A DNA stretch of 64,000 bases, from assembly GCA_963971575.1 (NCBI GenBank), contig OZ020611.1, positions 144,858,419 to 144,922,418 of the forward strand, read 5' to 3'. Positions 33,249 to 44,277 of this stretch are shown here, one piece after another (within the stretch, counting starts at the first letter, position 1; each line of letters opens with the position of its first letter). Below the pieces are notes generated by a model. That model did no database searches. It was not told the origin of the DNA and was given only the letters and a program-made list of their open reading frames with translations. Made by a program: the position numbers and the translations under genes. The stretch is from Liopterus haemorrhoidalis. Lineage: Eukaryota > Arthropoda > Insecta > Coleoptera > Dytiscidae.

Positions 33249-34331
33249 GTGCAGTAACCGGTGAACTCAATTTTTTTTCCGAAAACCATTTTTTTCAATG
33301 GAAACTTTTTTCAATCGTATCGAAATTCTACATAGATTTGTGCAATAAACAGGTAGCTTCGATGCTTAAATACCGATATATCATTATATCTAGAGCTGAG
33401 AAGCTCCCTGTATTTCCAACTGAGAAGCAGGGCTGTAGTCGAGGGTATACGGCGGTATGTTCGGTTCTGTTGTGTTTCAGATGAATAGCGTATACCCTGT
33501 GCTTTTCAAAATTTCATTACGTTAAACAAGGTTATTCGAGAACGTATACCCTGTGGTTTTTACGATATTATATATGTATTCCTTCTGCTGATTTTACGAC
33601 TACAGGCCTGCTGAGAAGCTTAATAATGTTTATCCTTTACCTATCAAACAAAAAACAAACAAAAAATTCCCATCTTGTTGAAAAAACATGTTTCAAAGAA
33701 TTTATAGTATAGCTTGTCTCAACTTACAAGAAAATGAATTAATCTGACTTTCATAGCGGGTGGGATTTAAGGAGGATTATAGGGGGTAGTAAAACAAGGT
33801 GATACTTAATTTTTTTGAAATGTTGAACAGTTTCTTAGGCAGTAGCACTGTAAAGCTTTCTACAAAATTTTATTTAATCCGGATCTTTCATAGAACAAAA
33901 TAAAACTCACGCAGCGTTGTGGTTACCCTGCTCGTTAAGAAGTCAAGTCATTCCACTAAAGCCTGAGACAAACTATACTATAATATTGAAACCAATGCTG
34001 TTGGACGAGTATTACCTATGGAAGGAGCATACTCAAGAGATGAATGTTACATTAAAATGTATTAAACATTAAAATATATTGTATTTATAACTTTCAGTAA
34101 TTTTGGTGAATAAAAAATAATGTTTAAACTATATTATTTGTTGTATTCTGATTTTAGACAGCTCCATTTAACTTTTTTTTTCATTATAAAAAGAGTAATA
34201 TTCCTAGTAAACTCTTTTTGACTAAAAATTGTGTCAACAAAATCTTTACATATTTAAATAATTTTCATGAAAAATTTTCTTTTGTCGATACTGTAAAATC
34301 TCAAAAATTGGATCTTCCCAGGTTACTGCAC
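33249..34331. mobile_element. possible 1.1-kb inverted-repeat element
   Basis: GTGCAGTAACCGGTGAA at the left and GTGCAGTAACCTGGGAA in complement at the right match at 15 of 17 bases. Between them lie a hAT MITE and AT-rich sequence with no recognised gene. No target duplication was found, so the call rests only on the tips. Confidence 0.35.
33428..33610. mobile_element. 183-bp hAT MITE with 8-bp target duplication
   Basis: The tips CAGGGCTGTAGTCGAGGG and (in complement) CAGGCCTGTAGTCGTAAA are flanked by CTGAGAAG on both sides (33420-33427, 33611-33618). TATACCCTGTG-type repeats occur twice inside. Confidence 0.93.
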
Positions 34332-34670
34332 CGAATCCTTCAATTACGAATGCTGATAAGAAAAATAACATCATTCTTTTAAAAAGATGTATTGGTATAC
34401 CTTTTTATTCTGAAATAAAAGCTTTTTTAAATTCCAGTGTTTTTCCAATATTTAGTACAACAAAATTTGAATATAAAGATATATTTTTGACGGTCCGATG
34501 TATTTCGCTATAATGGGATTTGACCTGTATTATATTTTAAGGGTTCAGTGATTAATATGCTTACCCTTTATCTTAAATAAGGCCTATAGTGTTTATTTCA
34601 GTTAAAACTCTATAGTGAAGCACAATGTGTATGTACGTATCTAGATTGTGAACCAAAACTTAACATTTTT

Positions 34671-36515
34671 ATACAAAGTGTCTCAAAAGTCATTAAACAT
34701 TGCAAATTGGAATTACTCGCCATAGGGTCGAGCGAGAGTGTTAGAAATTGAGTGCCCATCGCGAACTTCTTCGGTGAGCAACAAGCCTTTTGCGTAGGTT
34801 CTAATATGAGCCTACGCAAAACCATAACTTTATTGCCACACGCTGTCTGCACCGTAATCATTACGAATTACACGATATTACAGAAGCGTCAATTTCTGCT
34901 AAAATTTTGAATCGGATTAAAACACTTCAATTTATCTGCTCCACTATAGCCAAGCAAACTCGTGTTTGTCAACCAGTAACCTCAAAATGTTATGAAATTA
35001 AGAAATATTTCGGTCGTGTACTGCGACGATTGGAATACACCGTGGCTTCTTCGTTTCAAAAGGATGTAGCCACCTGTCATACAACTAACAACACCACTGT
35101 AGCCGTTCAATAATTGCTACAGCAGGGTATCATTAACTAGCCCCAAAATGTCCAAATTGGTTTCCGGCAGTTTTTTTTTTTTTTTTGTTGGCTGCCTTAA
35201 GAGCAAGCTACATGAAAATACTCAATCAAAAATCAATCATTACAGTAATGAAGGCCAATATCGAGAAGGAAATTTTCCTTAGATCGCATGATCTACTACA
35301 ATGAGTTTTCATTAGTTTACGTTCGTGTCACGAACAGAGGCGTATTTACTGTATGGCACGTACCCTAGGTCCCATTTTTTGAAGGGGGAGGAGCCGTTTT
35401 TTGCTCATCACTTCGATCCACCTTCCTTTATTTTACTTTTTTTTGCCCCGAACGCTATTTCAGGTAGATACACCTCTTATTAGAAAATGTCTATCATGTA
35501 ACAAGAGATCTGAATGGTGTTGTTGTAAAAAAGTAAATTTCCCAAATGTGTGCACTCTGTCATCAATCAAAATAGTGCAGATACCTAGTATTGTCATAAA
35601 TACTGTTACAAAGTTATCAGTGAAATTCCCCAAGATGCTTAAAGAAAATTTAATCTTCTTGTAGTACATAATTCATAAATGAATTTTAACTTATCAATTT
35701 TCAAAATGAACACCATTGACCATTACACAATTCTTTAGTCTCTGCGGCCACTCGTCAATAGAATTACATAGTGTTTCTTGAAGAGATTTTTAATATTGAG
35801 GAAGCTTTTAACCGCCAGTACGCAAGTTGCCAACGGCCAACTTGTGAGAAAACACAGACAATCCAATAGGCCATTACTCTGTTTCAGTTATGGTTTGGTG
35901 GGGTGGAAGCTATGACAATACCTATATATTTATTATATTTACTATAACTTTGTATTTACTGATCTGAAACCTGAAAACCGTATTGAAGTCGATAGTTAAA
36001 GAGCTAATAAACTCTCTCTTCGCCGTTCACCATTGGAATTTCCAGGAAGATTCAGCGCCAGCTCATAATGCGAAGGATGCGCAGCAGTGGCTTGAAAACA
36101 ATGTATTGGACTTTTACTGTGACTAGCAGCTCTAACCTCAACTCTATGGACTACAAATTTTGGTCCGTCCTTCAGGACAAGGCATGCAAGAAGAAACACC
36201 TTAAATTGCTAGTTTGAAGCGCTCCCAGATGAAGGCAGCGGGTCGGTTTTCTGTAGAAACCTTTCGTAACTCTATTGACGTGTGGCCGCAGAGATTTATG
36301 CGCTGTGTAATGACCAGGAGTATTAATTTTGAGAACTGATTGGTATTTCTTGTTTTAGATGCATCTGTGTATTATGTACAAGAAAATTAAAATATCTCTA
36401 AGCATCTTGTGGAATTTCACTGAAAAATTTGTAACTGTATTTATGGCAAGATTGGCTATATTGATTTTTATTTTATTAAATTTACAACTATTTCAATACT
36501 TTTAGACACCTTGTA
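34671..36515 (+). mobile_element. degraded Tc1/mariner-superfamily element, about 1.85 kb
   Basis: The left tip ATACAAAGTGTCTCAAAAGT and the complement of the right tip ATACAAGGTGTCTAAAAGT form inverted repeats. Inside, a plus-strand transposase remnant fills 35990-36345. A T-run at about 35170-35186 and diverged sequence occupy the first half. The length is near that of a complete element, so decay is mainly by point change and small indels. Confidence 0.6.
35990..36345 (+). pseudogene. transposase remnant, C-terminal half
   Basis: The plus strand reads FQEDSAPAHNAKDAQQWLEN, with the catalytic D in DSAPAHNA. Then come stops, then MKAAGRFSVETFRNSIDVWP and QRFMRCV. These blocks are those of Tc1/mariner-like transposases with the DSAPAH motif. 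At least two frame changes separate them. Confidence 0.65.
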
Positions 36516-37084
36516 TATTGCTTATAAATTTATTTCGAATAAAATTTACAACAATCTTAACATATTTAAACAAGTATTTTGCAGTGTACACTGTTTTTAT
36601 AACGGTAAGTACAGCAACATATTTTACAGATAACTGCGAATATGGCGCAAACAAAATTCAACATTAAGGCGCAACAAAAAACACAAAAAAATAAACAAAA
36701 TTCTTATTTTCAATTAAAGCTGGATTCATGGATCTTGTAATATGTACAATCTTTTTAATAACGGGAGTTTTTGTCGCCCTGGACAAGGTTAACATTAACT
36801 CCCCTCAATGCCATCGAGCAGTAAATTTACTGCGAGTATTTAAATGAAATAATATTTAACAAACACCATGCGCTCCCAGAATCTTGGCGTCCATGTCGAA
36901 TACTGTCATGTTCATAACGTCGTTGAATCTTTTCACAGTAAGACGATATAGTACAGTTAGATGATTTGATCTTTCTAACCATTTTGCTACACCGAAACTG
37001 GCCGCAAAGCCGTTATGGGCGTTCATTTTAATAGCCATCCAAATACAGATATAATTCTGCAGTCACTATAGTGTTCGTTTAAAA
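36516..37084. other. spacer with one unrecognised minus-strand frame
   Basis: The only item of note is a 60-codon minus-strand frame, 37038 down to 36856 (MAIKMNAHNGFAASFG...LGAHGVC), with balanced codon composition. It has no known motif, no visible splice context and no neighbour that supports it. Confidence 0.3.
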
Positions 37085-37387
37085 CAAGGGTCTCAAAACT
37101 CCGGCCCGGGATAAATCAGGCCCCCAAGGAGATATCATTAGGCCCATGGACCGTTTTTAAAAAGTTTACTTACAGAAAAGCAGTAATTTAAAACAATCGA
37201 AAAATAAAACATAATTATAACTAAATAATATCCGATTCTTAAAATTATTATTTTTATTAATATCACCATTATTATTAAGCTTTTTAAAATCAAGCACCAA
37301 GAGCCCAGCTGAATTCAAGTTACCCGGCCCGCTATTTATTTAAGAAATTTTTATGTGGCCCGTTTCCGAAAAGTTTGGAGACCCCTG
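37085..37387. mobile_element. 303-bp hAT-type MITE
   Basis: The tips CAAGGGTCTCAAAACTCCGG and (in complement) CAGGGGTCTCCAAACTTTTC enclose CCCGG-rich arms (GGCCCG / CGGGCC). Flanks GTTTAAAA and GTTTATAG agree at 6 of 8 bases, consistent with an old 8-bp duplication. Confidence 0.8.
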
Positions 37388-37644
37388 GTTTATAGAGAAA
37401 TGGGTAATGTTCTCTGAAATTTACAAGAAATTACGATAAAACAATAGCATAATTACCTTAAAATTTAACAATTTAACATAATTGAAAAACGATCTATTTT
37501 GATTATTATTGTTTTTTTAAATTACTATAAAAAGAATTTCTACTGAACGCATTTTTAAAACAAGCATTTAATTTGGATTAAAACAACATTAATACCCAGC
37601 ATCTTGTACATTATTTTCATCCGTATACTTCCCACATTCCGTAT
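37388..37644. other. AT-rich spacer
   Basis: Nothing recognised between the two hAT elements. Confidence 0.4.
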
Positions 37645-38527
37645 CAGTGTTGCCATCTGTCCGGGTTTGTGAAGCCCAAAAATGTCCGGGAATTTTGAAA
37701 ATTTAGCAAAACGTCAATAATTATTTATTTTTAAAAATACATTATTTTTTTTTAAATTTTATTGCCCTTTTTCAATATTTTGCGTTGGCAGTAATGAGAT
37801 GGCAGATAGGGGAATCCCACATGTTAATATTGAACCAATTGTGTGAGTGAGTTTTGAGCGTTTATTAGAGCTCCTAATTTGTAATAATGTAAAAATTAAA
37901 TGTGATGAATTTCGTAGTACAGTAATAAGCAATAAAAAGCTTTTAGAAGCGACATCGGGCAATATGAAATATAGTTTTAAAGAGAAAAAATAAATGTTTT
38001 GTTGACAAAATTTTGTGATTTTAGGATTAAAATTTTTAAGATTAAAATTTTTTGTTTATACGAATATTAATATATTATATCAAAAATGTCTGTATTGTAT
38101 ATATGTAGATTAATAAACTTATGTATGTTTCATTAATGTATGATATTATAGGCAAATGATCATAAGAGAGACTCTATCTTGCGTAAGTATGTTGAACTAA
38201 CCAAATAGACCAGTTTGTTATTGTTCTGACACAGATGTTACATTTGTTTGGATTTTGTATCTGTTTGGCAAGTGATATATTTATTAAGAAAACACAAATC
38301 AAGACAAAAATATTAATAAATACTTTCTAAATGTCAGATTACAACGTATTGTCCATATGTCAAAAAGTTGTTATTGTCTGTTTGGTTAGTTTTGATTTTG
38401 TCACATTGGCGCTGCAATCTTAAAAGAGGTTACCTATTTTATAACATTGGAATGATTAATTTCACTTTTCTTTTGCTCCCAAAATTTTTATGTCCGGGTG
38501 AAGAACATTTGAAAGGTGGCAACACTG
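37645..38527 (+). mobile_element. 883-bp hAT element with transposase scrap
   Basis: The tips CAGTGTTGCCATCTGTCCGG and (in complement) CAGTGTTGCCACCTTTCAAA are flanked by TTCCGTAT on both sides (37637-37644, 38528-38535). Near 37805-37985 a plus-strand frame reads HVNIEPIV-stop-VSFERLLELL and ISNKKLLEATSGNMKYSF. This looks like a decayed piece of a longer protein, but I cannot place it in the transposase. Confidence 0.9.
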
Positions 38528-38789
38528 TTCCGTATACTGTTTCGCTTAGTCGTACGTTTTCTGGCAGGACACTACCGTCCGAATCGTTTCGTACCTACAT
38601 TGTTGTCATGTGATTAGTATGCCTACCATTTCTCTTAGATTAAGTCCTACAGTGTTTATTTTAGTTATTTTCGAACTTTAGGTTTCGTGCATGATGTTTA
38701 CAGTGTATTATAAGTACGGATAAGTGAAAATAAAGTAATTATTAGCTTTAGGTACATTTTGGCATTTCGTACATGCTTTAAAAGAACTG

Positions 38790-39740
38790 GGTCTGATACA
38801 CCCTATCAGACGATCCATTCACGCCCTTAATTTTTTGTGTGAGCAAGTTGGAAAAAAACTTGACCAAAGTTTATTCAAAGAATCGAATGGTAGTGTTTGA
38901 ACGGAGAAGAACACCCTGAGTCATTCATATACAATGGGTGATCTCTGTTGAAACAAACTTTAGTACTGAAATTTTCTGGAACAGGAAGTACAGTATATCA
39001 CGGCCCACTTTGATTTTTTAAATGGTAACATATGTCGAGTTGGCATCTTTGGATAGAGTTTTTGGAAAGTAACAACTTTTCCTCTAAACATTTTTTAAAC
39101 ATCTTTAACAGTTTACAAAAAATTGTATTTTCATCTTTGATTTCTATATTCGACTTGAAATTAAAATATTTTTATCTACAATTATTCAAAGTACATTCCA
39201 TTTTGATTTAAACACTTTCGCAAATTTACTCTTGCTATCTGTAGCTAGGAGCACAATAAAATAATATTTTTATTTATTTTAAAGAGCTTTTGGAAAGAAA
39301 CTTTTGCTTAGTTATTTTTTTTACAAATGTTTAAGTGGACAGTAAAAGATATTAAAAACATTTTTAAGTAATAGTTTTTTCTTTTCAAAAGTTTTATCCA
39401 GATTTCCAGTGAAAATTAAGTCAAAAAAATTAATTTCCGGTGAAAAAGATTTCCGAAAAGGAAATTTCCCGGTGTCCCAATGAACCACTCCATCACTGAA
39501 AGATACCCAACTCGACAAACGTTACCGATTAAAAAATTAAAGTTATCTTTAATAAACTGTACTTCTGGTTTGTTCCAGAAAATTAAAAAAATGACAGTGT
39601 ATTCTTTGGGTAGTCTTTGGTCATCAATTTTTTTTTTCGACAACACGTTGCGTTTTCGAAGAAAAAAAGTGGGCGGCTGGTCAGATAAATCCTATATATG
39701 CTTGTACATACACCAAAAGATCCATGAATCCAAACATTAA
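38790..39740 (+). repeat. interspersed repeat family X, copy 2
   Basis: Blocks shared with copies 1 and 3 include CTTGACCAAAGTTTATTCAA, GAGTTTTTGGAAAGTAACAA, GCTATCTGTAGCTAGGAGCA and, later, GATACCCAACTCG followed by AATTAAAGTTATCTTTAATA. The last part corresponds to the region of copy 3 that holds two hAT insertions. No protein was recognised. Confidence 0.5.
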
Positions 39741-40285
39741 TTATATTACGATCCCTACATATGGATATTTATTTTTCGAACTAAAACTACAAATACTTAA
39801 AAAGTAACTTAAATATAAATGATAATTATTTGGTTGAATTTATCCAACTATTATAGAATGGGAGAGATGAATGAACATTTTTTAATGATGGTGCTTTATG
39901 AATTCGCTACACTATTCACCCAATTATAGCAAGTAAAGTTTCAACAGCTTTTCTTGAGTATTCAGAACGATTTTAGACACGCGTAAATGTATTTTGACCC
40001 TTTTGCTACAATCACTAATCGACCCACCTCGAATGTCCACTATAATGCCCAGCTCCATAGTAACGAAAAAGGCAGTAAAATGCATCTGCGCGTGAACAAA
40101 ATTGTTTCGTTTAGTTCAGGAAAACTGTTCACATTAAGCTTACCTGGCGGTCTATTCTGTAAGCTTTTCGACAATTCTTTTTACAGTATCCTGTTGAAAG
40201 TTCCTACAGTACAGTATGGATAATAGTGACCTTGACAGTGTGAAAGTGACTGTCTACAAGTTACAGAATAGAAGCCCTGGTTAGT
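39741..40285. other. intergenic stretch, nothing recognised
   Basis: AT-rich in the first half. Open frames such as 39987-40223 show no known motif. Confidence 0.4.
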
Positions 40286-41310
40286 ACGAGGTAGGCGCTA
40301 AAAGTTTCCACCTAACAAGGGCAATAGAAATAAACGACGATAGTGTCAGGTATCGCCATCTATGAGTAGACGAATATAAAAGTTTCGGACACCAATTTAC
40401 ATCACTTGCTTAAGGCGCCTACAGACGGTGTTCTGACTAGTTCTGACGCTGGCTGTAACATGTAGCACTGTCGGACACTTGTACTTGCGTACCATACAGA
40501 TGACCTGTCAGTACTGGCCAAGTAAAAAAATAGCGAACATGGGCCAGCGCTTGTAAAATGGCGTCTGACAGTGAAAGTGAAGTTATAGTCGCAGCTTCGA
40601 CCTTGCTTTTGAAATTTATTTTAGATTAAAAGTACAAAAAATTACTTTTTACTTTAAGTAGACTTCATAATTACGCAAAAATGGTTATAACCTTTCTTTT
40701 GAGCACAATACTCTCGACTAATGTGATGACAAGTGTGCGCGCATCGTGAGTACGGTGCTAACATGCGTGTACAAGTCTGCACCGATTTTGGTCAAACTCC
40801 TTTGACTTGTGATAGAATACCGCATCGGAAGCGAATGTCTTCCAGTAACAAGCCCATCCTACGCTGGCTGTGACTTGTTGCCCCTACACACGATGCGCGG
40901 AGCTAGACAAGTATAAACATTAGCCGTGACTTACCACGCCGTCTGTAGGCGCCTTTAGAGACACTCATTTCAATGTTGCGCCATGTTTTTCTTGCATATG
41001 ATAACACGCTAGCTCACATGGTCGCCGTTGCCAAGGCTGTTTGTGTGGGCTCAAGAAGTTCGACCACGTATCCTACAGCCCAGACCTAGCCCCCATGACT
41101 ATTACCTTGTTCCAAAACTTAAAAAAGTCATTCGAAGTAGAACATTTAAAAGTGATGAAAAGTTGCAGGAGGCAGTCCATGAGCATTTTGCAGACAAAAC
41201 TGTGAACAATTTTTCTAAGGGTATTGAAATGGTAATTCAGAGATGTAAGAAATTTCCGCCAGTAGAGGATATATTTCTACATGACATCGTTTATTTATTT
41301 ATTTATTTTT
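40286..41310 (+). pseudogene. mariner remnant split by a Harbinger MITE
   Basis: Downstream of the MITE the plus strand reads LAHMVAVAKAV (a damaged second-aspartate block) at about 41010. It goes on through DHVSYSPDLAPM (third-aspartate block, frame shifted) to a C-terminal frame FKSDEKLQEAVHEHFADK with IEMVIQRCKK. The left part before 40413 (about 40286 on) may be its other end. It is interrupted and non-functional. Confidence 0.6.
40413..40954. mobile_element. 542-bp PIF/Harbinger-type MITE
   Basis: AGGCGCCTACAGACGGTG at the left and AGGCGCCTACAGACGGCG in complement at the right are flanked by TTA on both sides (40410-40412, 40955-40957). A 3-bp TWA duplication is the mark of PIF/Harbinger. 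Internal ACTTGTAC and GTCTGAC-like repeats occur. There is no coding sequence. Confidence 0.9.
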
Positions 41311-42685
41311 TCTATCACCCCTGGAACAGTCAGGCTAGAAACTGTTGGTATCTACCTCGTATATATGAGTAGGTAAATAAAACTGTTACGCTTCTGAAAA
41401 AGCAAAACTAAATTCGATAAGACCTATTCACTCAATAGTTCAGTACATAATCTTATCGCCAGTATTTTACACCAAGCATGGCCAACAAGTCAATCGCGGA
41501 AGCATTTTAGTAGATCATAGCACAATTTAAATTTCTATTCAATTTATACGTAATATTGGGTCAAACCACAAGTTTGTAGTTTTTAAGAAAAGTTTAAAAG
41601 ACTTGAATAAAGCGTACATGTTTTTAATCATGAATATATTTTCCTTCATTACTAAGAACTTGTTGCCGTGAATTTTTTAAATCCATCTGCATAAAAACTG
41701 TGTGGTTGATCCAGAATGAGATTAATTTTCTAAAGTACTGTGTAAATTCACGAATTTTTTAAACCCTTTTTGTGCAGTCCTTGTATCAATGCGATCGCAA
41801 TAATAGACATGTTGGCTATTCCTGGTATATACAGACTACCAGAAATATTGTATGATCGAGCTCAAATTCGCCTATGCCGCTGCATTCAAATAGTGAGTTT
41901 ATTGATTGCACTTATTGCCGACAGCAATGCTAGTAATTTATTTCTGTTTTGACAGTGAGAAAGTTATTCTTAATCCATTTGCATTTTTCAGACAGCTGTT
42001 TTTCACAAACGTTAATATGGGCCATTGAATAAAAAGACTAAAGGAAGGAGGCTATATGAATTTTTACCACAATTGCTGTCAATATTTTGTTGTTTACGTA
42101 TTAAAAAGTGATTATTAACACAATTTTGTTAATTTAAAGTATATTCATAACTTATAAATCATAAATAAAAGAAAAGGCTAATATAGTTTTTAGTTATTTT
42201 ACAATTTAATACAAAATTACGCGTTTAACCTGAAATTTGGCATCTTGTCAAAATGATTAGCTATATTGCATTTGGACAATCAAGAACACAAAATGCCAAG
42301 ACTAAAGGAATAACTTTTCATTCGTAAGTTTTTTCTATTCATATTATGTAATTGATTTAATGAGATTTTGATAAATCTCAACATACACGTTACTTTTGGA
42401 CAATGGCGTACTGTCATAATTTTCTACTATAAGTTCTGTATGTATTTATTTACTTGTGTGTATCATTAATTTTATAATAATAAATTAGAGATGTATAATA
42501 GTGTTTTATTGATTGTTTGTATCTATTATCTTTAGCTTCCTTTGAAAATATCAAAATTGGTATTTTGTCTTTTTGTACCGATAACAATTATTTTAATAAA
42601 TTGGCCTACGCCACTGTACAAACGAAATCTATTGTCCGGTATTTTGAAATACTATACCTTTTCAACTTCAACTTGAGACTAATCA
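41311..42685. other. intergenic stretch, nothing recognised
   Basis: AT-rich, no coding or repeat borders recognised. One (TTTA)n run lies at about 41290-41312. Confidence 0.45.
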
Positions 42686-42691
42686 ACTACA

Positions 42692-42855
42692 AATTGTAAA
42701 CAAACAGTTTCAAATTGGGAATAAACAATTTCAAAATGAGAATAAACAATTTCAAAATGGGAATAAACAATTACAAATTAAGAACAAACGATTTCAAAAT
42801 GGGAATAAACAATTTCAAATTGAGAACAAACAATTTCAAAATGGGAATAAGCATT
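42692..42855. repeat. tandem array of a 21-bp unit
   Basis: About seven copies of AATAAACAATTTCAAAATGGG with single-base changes (GAGAATAAAC, AAGAACAAAC, GATTTC) run side by side. The last copy, ending GGAATAAGCATTTACAC, reappears in complement at 43455-43480 on the other side of two MITEs. Confidence 0.88.
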
Positions 42856-43119
42856 TACACACTTTAATATAAAATAAAATTAAAATTAAAAAGAAAATGT
42901 TTTTATTAGAACGAACAGAAATTATTTAAATTCTTCAGCCCTGGCTAAATGCACCAGACATGTCGCACATATTCAGAGATTTTTACCTGATGCATTAAAT
43001 ATTATGGACGTTAATTTTTAATTGTTGTTTTTTTATTGTTTACATTAAGAATTTAAATAATTTCTCTTCATTCGAATAAAAACATTTTCCTTTTAATTTT
43101 TATTTTATATTAAAGTGTG
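42853..43119. mobile_element. 267-bp foldback element
   Basis: The left arm ACACTTTAATATAAAATAAA and the complement of the right arm are nearly identical for about 80 bases (through AAAATGTTTTTATT and AAATTATTTAAATTCTT). A loop of about 105 bases remains between them. It has no coding capacity. Transcripts could form a long hairpin. Confidence 0.85.
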
Positions 43120-43452
43120 TATAAGCTGTTCACTTTTGTAAGAACACACTAGATCTGGTTATTTTGGTTACTTTTATGGTGTGTTACTGACTTTAAATGT
43201 CAATTAAAAATATTCCTTACGCTGTAAACCGACTTTAGGTTGATAAGGTTATGATCACTATATACATTCTAAAAATATATACATTCAAAATATTTGACAT
43301 GTCAATTTAGTAAAAACCTCAATATGATGAAACTTAACCATACTTTTAAAAGCCAGATTTACAAGTTCACATGATTCTACAAAAGTCTATTTACACCAGA
43401 ACAGTCACTAAAGTAACCAGATCTAGTTTCGTATTACAAATTGAGACAGATT
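43120..43452. mobile_element. MITE made of a type A left half and a type B left half
   Basis: From the left it follows the type A element of 28663 closely (AAGCTGTTCACTTTTGTAAG, AGATCTGGTTATTTTGG, GTCAATTAAAAATATT). From the right, in complement, it follows the left half of the type B element of 28963 (AATCTGTCTCAATTTGTAAT, GGTGTAAATAGACTTTT, CATGTGAACTTGTAAATCTG). The two left halves meet near 43262-43300. The right halves of both families are absent. Confidence 0.75.
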
Positions 43453-44158
43453 ATAATTGCTTATTCCCATTTTGAAACAGCTGTCATATATCGATCGATA
43501 AAGTAGAAAATTTCTGTCAGTGGCTTAATTTCTTAATTTATATTGTGAACAGTACTTAATTTCTACGTACAAATTTTATGTAAGTACTAATTTCACGTTA
43601 ATTCTAATTTATAATTTGGAGGTTGTGAACTAAGCATTATTCTACTCAAAATTAACGTGTCGCAAACAAAGGCAAATCAAAACTTTCTTGTATTATTCTT
43701 GGATGTATGTGGTAATTCTGTTCGTTACTTGGCGTTCTTATTCTCTTTTACTTTTTGATTTTTGCAGTTTTTTATTTTATTTTACATCGGTCTATTTCTG
43801 CAACGAGGCTAATCGCCGATGCCAGGGGGCGAGCTCTTACACCTGGATGAGGGGTGAATGATTGTGAAAATGGGAGTAATGTAAACATTTTATCCTTGCC
43901 CGAATAATATAACCAATGGGGACTTTTAAAGAAAAAGGGAATTATTGTGAAAAACAGTTTTATTTTCCAATCGTTAATAATATTTACTGGTTAATAATAT
44001 TTACTAAATCCCTAGAAATAATACTGCGGCATTCGTGTTTTAAAAAGCATTACAAATGAACTCGATACAATCTTTCTGGTACACTCTGTATAAATCTTTC
44101 ATACTTTCATTGTCGCAATATATAAATACACACGATTTTTAAATCTTACTACAAATAC
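43453..44158. other. spacer downstream of the minus-strand gene pair
   Basis: Nothing recognised except the complement copy of the 21-bp repeat end at 43455-43480. A short GC-rich piece near 43815-43850 is unassigned. Confidence 0.4.
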
Positions 44159-44164
44159 TTTATT
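44159..44164 (-). terminator. polyadenylation signal of the helical-protein gene
   Basis: TTTATT on the plus strand, which is AATAAA on the minus strand, begins 114 bases after the stop codon of the 566-codon gene. It is the first canonical signal after that stop and could end a transcript shared with rumi. Confidence 0.65.
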
Positions 44165-44277
44165 AGTTACATTTTGTACTAACTAAAAAAATACTAAAGT
44201 AAAAATCGTTTTAAAATACCAAACACAATTTAAATCGCCTAGTCAATTCTTAGTTACATTTTAATAAGTTTTAGTTT

